From an uncultured Eubacteriales bacterium (GTDB lineage: Bacteria > Bacillota > Clostridia > Lachnospirales > Lachnospiraceae): 64,000 bases of DNA. The notes below the pieces were generated by a model that was not told where the DNA came from, ran no database searches, and worked only from the letters and a program-made list of their open reading frames with translations. Location of the stretch: positions 62,001-126,000 of the forward strand of contig OMWY01000003.1 in the NCBI GenBank assembly GCA_900314885.1. The letters are read 5' to 3'. Shown here piece after piece: positions 33,024-40,818 of this stretch (the stretch's first letter is position 1; every line of letters begins with the position of its first letter). The position numbers and the translations under genes were made by a program.

Positions 33024-35213
33024 TTATGCCTGGGCCACAGACCTTCTTGTTACAAGCTTAGCGTCCTTGTAAGGATTTGGTCTGAAGAGAAGGTAGAGAT
33101 AAATAACAAGTACAACAATGGCAAATACAGTAAATCCGCTAAATCCTATCTCTCCTGTGATAAGTCCGCCAAACTGATAGAACATAAGTGATACGCAATA
33201 AGCGTTAATGTTCTGGAAAAGAACCGTAAACCAGAACCACTTCTTAGAGTTCATTTCCTGAGCCTGGGTACCTATTGCGGCAAGGCAAGGACTGTTAAGT
33301 GTATTGAAGATAAGGAAGGCAAACGCTGCGGCTCCACCTGTAAACCAAGGAGCGATAGCAAGGGCTGTCTGCTGCATAGCGGTAAGATCCTCTTCTGCCG
33401 CAGCGTCAGCGATTTCTGATGAAAGACCCGCAAGGATTGATACTGTTGAAACGACTGACTCCTTAGCGACAAGACCTGAAATAGATGCCGCTACAGGCTG
33501 CCAGTTGCCAAATCCAAGTGGAATAAAGAGCCATGCAAAAATATTTCCGACAAAGGCCATAATAGAATTTCCGCTGTCCTCGACAAGTCCAAATGCGCCG
33601 CCCTCGATACCGAAGCTTGACATGAACCACATTACCGCGCAGGCAAGGAAGATAACGGTTCCGGCCTTCTTAATATAGCCCTTAAGTCTATCCCAAACGT
33701 GCATTAAGATAGTCTTAGCGCCCGGAACATGGTAAGCAGGGAGCTCCATAACGAAAGGAGCGGCTTCGCCTGCGAATGGCTTTGTCTTCTTAAGAATAAT
33801 AGCTGAAACAAGTACCGCAAATATTCCTATAAAGTACATAACCGGTGCCATCCACCATGCGCCACCGACAACGAGGGTTCCGATAAGGGCGATAATAGGA
33901 AGCTTAGCGCCGCAAGGTACAAAGGTTGTGGTCATTATTGTAAGACGACGGTCATTATCATTTTCAATGGTCTTAGTTGAAAGGATTCCCGGAACACCAC
34001 ATCCACTTGATACGAGAAGTGGAATAAATGACTTACCTGAAAGCCCGAAATGTCTGAAGATACGGTCCATAACGAATGCTACACGAGCCATATATCCGAT
34101 ATCCTCAAGTATTGACAGGCAGAGGAATACGGCAGCCATCTGAGGTACGAAGCCAAGAACAGTACCTACACCGCCAACTATACCATCTACTACAAGTGAC
34201 TGAAGAACAGGACTTACGCCTGCGCTTTCAAACAGGCTGTTAAGACCTCCGATAATCCATTCACCGAAAAGCGTATCATTTACCCAGTCAGTACACATGG
34301 TACCTATGGTTGAAATGGAGAAGTAATAAACTCCGAACATGATAGCCGCGAAAATAGGAAGCGCAAGCCATCTGTTAGTTACGACACGGTCAATCTTATC
34401 ACTAGTTGTCATGCCACTTGAGCTCTTCTTTACGGTCTTCTTTACAACATTTGTGATATAATCATATCTTGCGTCAGTAATGATAGACTCGGTATCGTTG
34501 TCAAGCTCCTTCTCAAGGCCCTCACGTACAGCCTTTAATTTATCAAGCTCAACTGATGAAAGGCTAAGCTTCTCCATAACCTTCTCATCATTTTCAAGCA
34601 TCTTGATATCGAACCATCTGCGCTCGTCATTATCAACAGCGTCACTTGGAAGTACGCTGTCAGCAGCTGTGATAGCAGCCTCTATACGCTCAGAAAAGCA
34701 TTTCGCAGGAACAGCCTTAGCTCTTGTATTTGCCGCGGAAATAGCCTTCTTAACTACCTCCGTAAGTCCCGTTCCGTGAAGGGCGCTGGTCTCTACTACC
34801 TCGCAACCAAGCTCCTTAGCGAGCTCCTTCGTATTAATCTTGTCACCGCGTTTGTTAACTACATCCATCATGTTAAGCGCGATTACAACAGGAATACCAA
34901 GCTCAAGAATCTGTGTTGTAAGATAAAGGTTACGCTCGATATTTGAAGCGTCTACAAGATCAATGATAGCTTCAGGCTTCTCCTTTACAAGGTAGTCACG
35001 GCTTACAACCTCTTCGAGGGTGTATGGTGAAAGGGAATAGATGCCCGGAAGGTCGGTTATGATGACATCCCTGTTTCCCTTGTAATGTCCTTCCTTCTTC
35101 TCAACAGTAACGCCCGGCCAGTTGCCGACGTACTGATTTGCTCCCGTAAGCGCGTTAAACATAGTCGTTTTACCGCAATTCGGGTTACCGATAAGTGCGA
35201 TTCTCGTTGCCAT
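33024..35213 (-). CDS. feoB: Ferrous iron transporter FeoB
   Basis: FeoB imports Fe2+ across the membrane. The 729-residue protein has an N-terminal GTPase domain with G1 GNPNCGKT near residue 8, G3 DLPGIYSL and G4 NMMD. A helical GDI-like spacer and about eight to ten membrane segments follow. Pore-type motifs include SSGCGVPGILSTK and FVPCGAKLPIIAL. It follows two feoA genes and precedes the Fur-like and HMA genes. All are minus strand with short gaps. Confidence 0.97.
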   Translation of the reverse strand: MATRIALIGNPNCGKTTMFNALTGANQYVGNWPGVTVEKKEGHYKGNRDVIITDLPGIYSLSPYTLEEVVSRDYLVKEKPEAIIDLVDASNIERNLYLTTQILELGIPVVIALNMMDVVNKRGDKINTKELAKELGCEVVETSALHGTGLTEVVKKAISAANTRAKAVPAKCFSERIEAAITAADSVLPSDAVDNDERRWFDIKMLENDEKVMEKLSLSSVELDKLKAVREGLEKELDNDTESIITDARYDYITNVVKKTVKKSSSGMTTSDKIDRVVTNRWLALPIFAAIMFGVYYFSISTIGTMCTDWVNDTLFGEWIIGGLNSLFESAGVSPVLQSLVVDGIVGGVGTVLGFVPQMAAVFLCLSILEDIGYMARVAFVMDRIFRHFGLSGKSFIPLLVSSGCGVPGILSTKTIENDNDRRLTIMTTTFVPCGAKLPIIALIGTLVVGGAWWMAPVMYFIGIFAVLVSAIILKKTKPFAGEAAPFVMELPAYHVPGAKTILMHVWDRLKGYIKKAGTVIFLACAVMWFMSSFGIEGGAFGLVEDSGNSIMAFVGNIFAWLFIPLGFGNWQPVAASISGLVAKESVVSTVSILAGLSSEIADAAAEEDLTAMQQTALAIAPWFTGGAAAFAFLIFNTLNSPCLAAIGTQAQEMNSKKWFWFTVLFQNINAYCVSLMFYQFGGLITGEIGFSGFTVFAIVVLVIYLYLLFRPNPYKDAKLVTRRSVAQA

Positions 35214-35226
35214 TTTTCTCTCCTTC

Positions 35227-35445
35227 TTAGCCTATCTGTACTATCTCAGCGTCATCTTTTCTTAGTGAAAGCTCATAGCCTCTGATCGTGATCTCAACCG
35301 GATCACCGAGAGGAGCGACCTTTCTCACGTAGATCTCGCTGCCCTTTGTGATGCCCATATCCATGATTCGTCTCTTAAGAGCGCCGGTACCGTTGATGCC
35401 GGTGACCTTAACAGTCTCACCAACTTTTGCTTCTCTGAGTGTCAT
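35227..35445 (-). CDS. feoA: FeoA-family protein, second copy
   Basis: A 72-residue SH3-like FeoA protein (TLREAKVGETVKVTGI, GALKRRIMDMGITKGSEI, then RGYELSLRKDDAEIVQI). It is the canonical type and probably binds the FeoB GTPase domain. It lies 13 bases before feoB. Confidence 0.92.
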   Translation of the reverse strand: MTLREAKVGETVKVTGINGTGALKRRIMDMGITKGSEIYVRKVAPLGDPVEITIRGYELSLRKDDAEIVQIG

Positions 35446-35465
35446 TTTACTGTCTCCTTCTAAGA

Positions 35466-35678
35466 TTAAACATAGATTTTGCTCGCCATACCCCTGTCAA
35501 GCGCAACTCTCGTATCTCGGATATTCACGATGACATTGCCATCATTCGCCGATACAACAGAGCACTCAGCCCCTTCGGTGAATCCCATGTTGCTGAGGAA
35601 ATGCTTGGTTTCCTCTTTGCCCCCAACCTTTTTAACAGTATTTGTAGTACCTGTACCTGCCATAATAAGTGGTATCAT
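35466..35678 (-). CDS. feoA: FeoA-family protein, first gene of the feo operon
   Basis: A 70-residue FeoA-like protein, more divergent than the next copy (HFLSNMGFTEGAECSVV, IRDTRVALDRGMASKIYV). I chose the ATG at 35678, with GGAGG eight bases upstream. An earlier GTG at 35687 would add three residues but overlaps the ribosome site. Confidence 0.88.
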   Translation of the reverse strand: MIPLIMAGTGTTNTVKKVGGKEETKHFLSNMGFTEGAECSVVSANDGNVIVNIRDTRVALDRGMASKIYV

Positions 35679-35728
35679 ACATTTCACCTCCGGTTAATAA
35701 AATCTTAATGTCGACATAATATTTAGTT

Positions 35729-35742
35729 CGTTAGCTCTAACG
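35729..35742 (-). promoter_or_regulatory. 14-bp palindrome in the feo leader
   Basis: CGTTAG-CT-CTAACG lies downstream of the feo -10 box. It uses the same GTTAG/CTAAC arms as 26654-26671 but with a two-base rather than six-base spacer. Confidence 0.4.
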
Positions 35743-35756
35743 GTTAGTTCAATAGA

Positions 35757-35785
35757 ACTATACAGCAATTGAGAAACTTTGTCAA
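35757..35785 (-). promoter_or_regulatory. Promoter of the feo operon
   Basis: On the minus strand: TTGACA, 17-bp spacer, TATAGT. The -35 box is inside Fur-like box C. Confidence 0.75.
35770..35784 (-). promoter_or_regulatory. Fur-like box C, overlapping the feo -35 box
   Basis: TGAGAAA-C-TTTGTCA, same 7-1-7 form as box A. Binding here would block the promoter. Confidence 0.6.
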
Positions 35786-35816
35786 GTAGTTTTGACTAAC
35801 TATTTTCAAATTTAAT

Positions 35817-35831
35817 TGAGAACTTTTCTCA
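35817..35831 (-). promoter_or_regulatory. Fur-like box D, upstream of the feo promoter
   Basis: TGAGAAC-T-TTTCTCA; with flanks it is ATTGAGAA-N3-TTCTCAAT, eight perfect pairs. Confidence 0.6.
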
Positions 35832-35863
35832 ATAAGACTCACAGCCCCAAAAATGACAAAAAT

Positions 35864-35897
35864 AAGCACCCATACGGTATCCTCTGTATAGGTGCTT
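35864..35897 (-). terminator. Terminator of upp
   Basis: On the minus strand, AAGCACC-T-ATAC pairs with GTAT-G-GGTGCTT, followed by ATTTTTG. Confidence 0.75.
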
Positions 35898-35927
35898 CCT
35901 CTATTAAATTATATTATTACTTTGCTG

Positions 35928-36572
35928 TTACTTGGTTCCGAATATCCTATCTCCCGCGTCGCCGAGTCCCGGGCAGATATAAGCGTTCTCGTTAAGGCAC
36001 CTGTCAAGGTTTCCTACGTAGATCTGAACGTCAGGATGGGCAGCCGCCAGCTTCTTAAGTCCCTCTGGAGCTGCGATGATGCAGATGAACTTAATCATCT
36101 TGCCGCCATGCTTCTTTATAAGGTTGATGGCATCAATCGCTGAGCCACCTGTCGCGCACATAGGATCACAGATGACTATAGTACGCTCTTCTATAGGATC
36201 CGGGAGCTTGCAGAAATATTCTACCGGCTCATGGGTCTCAGGGTCACGGTACATACCGATGTGGCCAATCTTGGCTGAAGGAACCAGACTTGTAAGTCCG
36301 CTTACCATGCCAAGTCCCGCGCGAAGTATAGGAACTATCGCAAGTTTCCTTCCGGCAAGCATTTTAACTGTAGCCTTCTCTATAGGTGTCTCTATCTCGA
36401 CATCCTGGGTAGGAAGGTCACTCAGGGCTTCAAAGCCCATCAGCATACCTATTTCCTCAACCAGGCTTCTGAATTCATTGGTACCGGTATTCTTATCGCG
36501 AAGAAGTGAAATCTTGTGCGTTAAAAGCGGGTGGTCTAAGATGTGTACGTTAGGTCCAAAATTGTTATCCAT
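35928..36572 (-). CDS. upp: Uracil phosphoribosyltransferase
   Basis: It salvages uracil to UMP with PRPP. The 214-residue protein has the PRPP-binding motif [17 protein letters not shown], the early [13 protein letters not shown], and the C-terminal [29 protein letters not shown], where uracil binds. The length is typical. It has its own promoter and terminator. Confidence 0.97.
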   Translation of the reverse strand: MDNNFGPNVHILDHPLLTHKISLLRDKNTGTNEFRSLVEEIGMLMGFEALSDLPTQDVEIETPIEKATVKMLAGRKLAIVPILRAGLGMVSGLTSLVPSAKIGHIGMYRDPETHEPVEYFCKLPDPIEERTIVICDPMCATGGSAIDAINLIKKHGGKMIKFICIIAAPEGLKKLAAAHPDVQIYVGNLDRCLNENAYICPGLGDAGDRIFGTK

Positions 36573-36602
36573 AAATATGTTGCTCCTTTCACAAACGTTC
36601 CC

Positions 36603-36631
36603 ATTATACCACCCTCATCAAAGAATATCAA
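36603..36631 (-). promoter_or_regulatory. Promoter of upp
   Basis: On the minus strand: TTGATA, 17-bp spacer, TATAAT. The -35 box lies within the last codons of the EAL gene upstream. Confidence 0.7.
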
Positions 36632-38309
36632 CCAGATTTTCAAGCGGCTTTGGCTTAGAGTAAAGGTATCCCTGTGATTCGTCACAGGATACCTCCTTCA
36701 GGAAGTTAAGGTGCTCTTCAGTCTCAACGCCCTCAGCAAGCGTAGTTATACCTAGCTTGTGAGCGGCTTCTATTACTGATGACATGATAACCCTGTTGGC
36801 GCCGCCATAATCATCGAGATGGCGGAGGAAGTTCATATCAAGCTTAATAAGGTCGAACTTATAGGCATTCATAACATTTAAACTAGAATACCCACTCCCG
36901 AAATCATCTACCCATATAGAAAATCCCTCACTTCGCAGGGTGTCAATAACATCCTTGAAATGCATATCATTCGCTGCGAGATCTCTTTCCGTGACCTCCA
37001 TGATTATATATTTCCTGTCTATATCGTAGCTGTCAATCCTGCCTAAGAGCTGACCTACCGCGTTTTCCTCTTCAAAGTCCTCCCTCGCAAGATTAATCGA
37101 CACCGGATAAATAGGCAGCCCATCATGCTTCCGCTCTGATAGGTCCTTAAGCACCAGTCCGAGCATATAGAAATCGAGTTTCCAGATAAGATGATATTTC
37201 TCAAGGGTAGGAATAAACTGGTAAGGGCTTAAGAGCCCACGCTCCGGGTCCTGCCAGCGGGAAAGCGCTTCGAGGCTGTGAAGGGTGTGACTTGAAACAT
37301 GGTAAACAGGCTGATAATAAACCTTTATCCAGCCTTCCTTCATGGCCTGATCAAAGCAGTTAAGTACATACTGCTCATCCATGTACTCGGCATCCTTCTT
37401 CACGTCATATACGCTGGTAAGCTTTCTGAAATCATTTCCTATCTGCTGGAGGGCAAAATAGGCTCGCTCAATCATTACCGTGACATCATCTTTTTCTGTG
37501 TCAACGTAATATATCCCCGCGAGAAGGTACGAATTGCCGCCCTTCAGATTACGATGGTAATCTTCCTGGAGCTTTTGCAGCTTACTGTCAAGATCTACGT
37601 CATCGCAAAGTATAAGGAAATGATCCCTCATGTACCTCACAAGGAGGGCATCAGGGAAATATTTTTCCATAAGCTTTGCGGTATTAACAAGAAGCTCATC
37701 GCCACCATTAATGCCAAATATTGTATTATACGACTTCATGCCGGAGAGATTTATATAGACAAGCACAGGCTTCCTGCCGGAACGCTTTATTTTCGCTACA
37801 TACTCCATACCGAAGGTATGGAGATATTTGAAATTCGAAAGGCCTGTAAGCGTATCGTGGAAAATGATATCACGCTGAAATTTGTCAAAGCGGTGCTTGA
37901 CCTGTTCCATATCAAGCTCCCGCCTGTCGGTATCTGTGTATAAGAAAAATCCAAGCACGGTCCCGTCAGGCATGGTAACCTTATCGGCTATAGAGTGAAC
38001 GACATGATAATACTCCATACCGCGAAGCTTTATACGAAGCCTTACGCTGTATGGGGCGTTATTTTTTACGAACTCCTGCCCGGCGTATGCCGCAAGCGGA
38101 GCGTCCTCCGGATGGGTAAACTCGAACATGCTTGTATCGAGGCTCTCTATGAGTTCTTCTCGTGTCATCTGGTAAAATTCGCACATCCTGTCAGTGACAA
38201 GCACAGTCTTTGTCTTTCCATCGATGGTCTGATAAATGGCCATAGGAAAAGGCATTTTCTCATAGAAGTCTCTTACGTCATCGCTAAACTTATAAACTGA
38301 AGCTGCCAT
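36618..38309 (-). CDS. PAS-GGDEF(degenerate)-EAL protein, probable c-di-GMP phosphodiesterase
   Basis: The 563-residue protein has a PAS-like N-terminus (about 1-135). A GGDEF domain (about 145-305) follows in which the active-site loop reads RYMRDHF instead of GGDEF, so cyclase activity is unlikely. The EAL domain (about 320-563) keeps its catalytic set: EALSRW, SINLARED, IMEVTER, VDDFGSGYSS, LIKLDM and EGVETEEHL. It probably degrades c-di-GMP, perhaps tuned by PAS and the dead GGDEF. The ATG at 38309 follows AGAGG. Not in an operon; its end overlaps the upp promoter. Confidence 0.92.
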   Translation of the reverse strand: MAASVYKFSDDVRDFYEKMPFPMAIYQTIDGKTKTVLVTDRMCEFYQMTREELIESLDTSMFEFTHPEDAPLAAYAGQEFVKNNAPYSVRLRIKLRGMEYYHVVHSIADKVTMPDGTVLGFFLYTDTDRRELDMEQVKHRFDKFQRDIIFHDTLTGLSNFKYLHTFGMEYVAKIKRSGRKPVLVYINLSGMKSYNTIFGINGGDELLVNTAKLMEKYFPDALLVRYMRDHFLILCDDVDLDSKLQKLQEDYHRNLKGGNSYLLAGIYYVDTEKDDVTVMIERAYFALQQIGNDFRKLTSVYDVKKDAEYMDEQYVLNCFDQAMKEGWIKVYYQPVYHVSSHTLHSLEALSRWQDPERGLLSPYQFIPTLEKYHLIWKLDFYMLGLVLKDLSERKHDGLPIYPVSINLAREDFEEENAVGQLLGRIDSYDIDRKYIIMEVTERDLAANDMHFKDVIDTLRSEGFSIWVDDFGSGYSSLNVMNAYKFDLIKLDMNFLRHLDDYGGANRVIMSSVIEAAHKLGITTLAEGVETEEHLNFLKEVSCDESQGYLYSKPKPLENLVDIL

Positions 38310-38376
38310 ATAAATACCTCTTTCAGGCAATATAACATTAGTTCCTTATAGTTTACAAAAACCTTATGACAAGACC

Positions 38377-38385
38377 ATTATAGCA
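38377..38385 (-). promoter_or_regulatory. Extended -10 promoter of the EAL gene
   Basis: On the minus strand: TGC-TATAAT. No good -35 box; the extended TG motif may compensate. Confidence 0.5.
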
Positions 38386-38423
38386 TATCCAGCAAAAGAA
38401 TTTCCACATAAAAAATAGCTTTT

Positions 38424-39650
38424 CTAGCAACTTCTTAAAATATCATACAGCTCGGGTTTCACGGACATTTCAAGGTGTATCATCTCACCCGGATGAGGGC
38501 ATGAATCTACCCTTGCTCCGTCATCAGTATACATGCCGATAACTTCACTCTTAATATCTCTTCCGTCAGGCTTCATGATTTCTATGGTATCACCTACAGC
38601 AAACTTATTTTTCTGCTCAATCACAGGGTTGTCATTTTCATCGAAAGCATGTGGATATCCATAATATGTACAACCGGTAATATAGGTATTGCTGTCATAA
38701 ATCTGCTCTTCATTTCCGGGCTTTCCGAAATAGAATCCCGTGGTAAACTGTCTGTAGGTGCATTTCTTTATCTCGTCTGTATAAATAGCTTTATTCTTCT
38801 CATACAGAGACGGATCGGTAAAGTAATCATCTATTGCTTTTCTGTAGGTTCTTGCCACGGTAGCTACGTAGAGCGCCGTTTTCATCCTGCCCTCTATCTT
38901 GAAGCTGTCAATACCCGCGTCAAGAAGCTCCGGCACATAATCAACCATACAGAGGTCCTTTGAGTTAAAAATATAGGTACCTCGTTCATTTTCTTCGACA
39001 GGCAGATATTCACCGGGTCTGGTCTCTTCCATAACATAATATTTCCACCTGCAAGGATGGGTACAGGCTCCTTGATTCGCGTCACGTCCCGTGAAATAAT
39101 TAGACAACAGGCACCTTCCCGAATAGGAAATGCACATAGCGCCGTGTACAAAGCTCTCAATCTCCCTGTCAGAAGGAATGTGGGCTCTTATATCCTTAGT
39201 TTCCGCCAGTGAAAGCTCTCTCGCGCTCACTACACGCTCAGCTCCCAAATTGTACCAGAAATTAAATTCCTCATAATTTGTGTTATTCGCCTGGGTGCTG
39301 ACATGAATCGGTATTTCAGGCATAATTCGTTTGGCTATCATGAAAACGCCTGCGTCTGCTATAAGCACAGCGTCAGGCTTAATTTCACGAAGGTATTTAA
39401 AGTATTCCTCTATGCCTGAAAGATCCCTGTCATGAGCGTAAATATTTGCTGTAATATAGACCTTTACGCCATGATTATGGGCGAAATCGATAGCATCCTT
39501 AAGATCATCATCGGTAAAATTCTTTGCGTTTGCTCTAAGCCCGTAGCTCTCACCACCTATATAGACAGCGTCAGCGCCATATCTGACAGCCACCTTAAGA
39601 ACCTCAGGTGAGCTTGCCGGGCATAAAAGTTCCGGTTTCTTATTATACAT
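38424..39650 (-). CDS. trhP: Peptidase U32-family tRNA hydroxylation protein
   Basis: A 408-residue U32-family protein (LLCPASSPEVLKVAVRYGADAVY, SYSGRCLLSNYFTGRDANQG, CTHPCRW, then FKIEGRMKT) with the cysteines expected of the iron-sulfur type. In Bacillus, TrhP1/TrhP2 hydroxylate U34 of tRNA to 5-hydroxyuridine, and TrmR then methylates it. Here the TrmR-like gene is one base upstream on the same strand, which supports this assignment. Only one U32 gene is visible, so whether it covers both TrhP roles is open. Confidence 0.85.
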   Translation of the reverse strand: MYNKKPELLCPASSPEVLKVAVRYGADAVYIGGESYGLRANAKNFTDDDLKDAIDFAHNHGVKVYITANIYAHDRDLSGIEEYFKYLREIKPDAVLIADAGVFMIAKRIMPEIPIHVSTQANNTNYEEFNFWYNLGAERVVSARELSLAETKDIRAHIPSDREIESFVHGAMCISYSGRCLLSNYFTGRDANQGACTHPCRWKYYVMEETRPGEYLPVEENERGTYIFNSKDLCMVDYVPELLDAGIDSFKIEGRMKTALYVATVARTYRKAIDDYFTDPSLYEKNKAIYTDEIKKCTYRQFTTGFYFGKPGNEEQIYDSNTYITGCTYYGYPHAFDENDNPVIEQKNKFAVGDTIEIMKPDGRDIKSEVIGMYTDDGARVDSCPHPGEMIHLEMSVKPELYDILRSC

Positions 39651-39651
39651 G

Positions 39652-40314
39652 TTATTTCCTTATACTCAGTGTCATGCCGTCTCCCGTGGTAAGAACAACA
39701 GTTTCAAGGCATTTATCCTTCATGAGCGTTTCGGCATATTCTCGCATCCTTGTGTGAATGGTTCTGTCACGCCTCGGTATCATATATCTGGAATCTAAAA
39801 GGCTTCCTTCCTGTAAAATATTGTCTGAAATGAGGATTCCGCGTCTGGCGAGAATTTTCATGATATACGGATAAAAATTTATATACTGTCCCTTAGCGGC
39901 ATCCATAAAAATAAAGTCATAATATCGTTTCTTAGAAGCATCTGCTGAAAGCTTCCGGAGAATTTCGTCAGCATCGCCTATCTGCAATGAAATCTTATGA
40001 TTTATATCATATTTGTCAAAGTTAACTACTGCCTCCTTCGCCCGTTCCTCATCCTTCTCAATAGTTAAAATGTCACATTTTTCGGGACAATATTCCGCCA
40101 TCAGAAGTGAGGAAAAGCCTGTAGCCGTACCGACTTCAAGGATATGCTTCGGCTTTTTCATCGTGAGCATAAAGCGTATCAGGCGCTCACTGTCTTTTCT
40201 TATAATGGGTATGCCATTTTCTTTTGCGTGAACCTCAAGATTTACCAGATATTCAGGCATATCCTCGGGAAAACTCTCAAGATATGCTTCAAATCTCTCG
40301 TGATCAATTTCCAA
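39652..40314 (-). CDS. trmR: tRNA 5-hydroxyuridine O-methyltransferase
   Basis: A 220-residue class I SAM O-methyltransferase (HILEVGTATGFSSLLMAEY, ILTIEKDEERAKEA, FIFMDAAKGQY). In Bacillus, YrrM/TrmR methylates 5-hydroxyuridine at tRNA position 34 to 5-methoxyuridine; the order mltG-trmR-U32 gene is kept here. I chose the TTG at 40314, with AGAGGA seven bases upstream; upstream codons are in a terminator-like hairpin. Confidence 0.83.
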   Translation of the reverse strand: MEIDHERFEAYLESFPEDMPEYLVNLEVHAKENGIPIIRKDSERLIRFMLTMKKPKHILEVGTATGFSSLLMAEYCPEKCDILTIEKDEERAKEAVVNFDKYDINHKISLQIGDADEILRKLSADASKKRYYDFIFMDAAKGQYINFYPYIMKILARRGILISDNILQEGSLLDSRYMIPRRDRTIHTRMREYAETLMKDKCLETVVLTTGDGMTLSIRK

Positions 40315-40339
40315 AATTATTCCTCTTTCAATAGAAAAG

Positions 40340-40369
40340 GCCGGTATTGCGAAACCAGGCAATACCGGC
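40340..40369 (-). terminator. Terminator-like hairpin between the mltG-like gene and trmR
   Basis: GCCGGTATTG and CAATACCGGC form a perfect 10-bp stem over a 10-base loop, with CTTTTCTATT following on the minus strand. It lies just before the trmR ribosome site, so it may be a partial terminator or attenuator. Confidence 0.7.
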
Positions 40370-40377
40370 TTAAATAG

Positions 40378-40806
40378 TTAGCTTTCATTTACTGCCGCGC
40401 TACTAGCGGCATCATCCTTTTCGCCGGTTTCAAGTACAGAATAAATAGCATCATAGTCCATCGATGTACTGATGGTATATGTACCGGGTTTTATATTTAC
40501 TTTTCCAAGCTTCGCGCGAACATAGAAAGAATATCTGTTGACAATCAGGCCCTTTGTCTGAAGGTCATTAGCGACCTGCATAGTGGATTCACCGCTAGTC
40601 ACAATAAGTTCTTTCTCCTGGCCCACTCCCTTGGTAACAGGCACAGAGCCAAAAACCTGGTAGGCAAACGTAGACGCGAACTTAGCTGCCTTAATGATTA
40701 CAAATATTACAATCACATAAAAAAGTACATTCAAAAATATCTGAAATGTAGCTTTGAGTACAGAAAGCACAGCGTTTTCAGCACTCGACCTCCTCGTTCT
40801 CGTCAT
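40378..40806 (-). CDS. MltG-like membrane protein lacking the transglycosylase domain
   Basis: The 142-residue product has one N-terminal membrane segment (FLNVLFYVIVIFVIIKAAKF) and a LysM-like stretch (VTSGESTMQVANDLQTKGLIVNRYSF, then KPGTYTISTSMDYDAI) as found at the start of MltG. It then stops, without the YceG catalytic domain and its glutamate. It occupies the mltG (yrrL) position in the Bacillus order, so it is a shortened version rather than a random small protein. Enzyme activity is not expected. Confidence 0.8.
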   Translation of the reverse strand: MTRTRRSSAENAVLSVLKATFQIFLNVLFYVIVIFVIIKAAKFASTFAYQVFGSVPVTKGVGQEKELIVTSGESTMQVANDLQTKGLIVNRYSFYVRAKLGKVNIKPGTYTISTSMDYDAIYSVLETGEKDDAASSAAVNES

Positions 40807-40818
40807 AATTCCTCCGTA

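Noticed and set aside
37299..37943. A 214-codon open frame on the plus strand
   Set aside because: It is a shadow of the EAL gene on the other strand, which has intact catalytic motifs.
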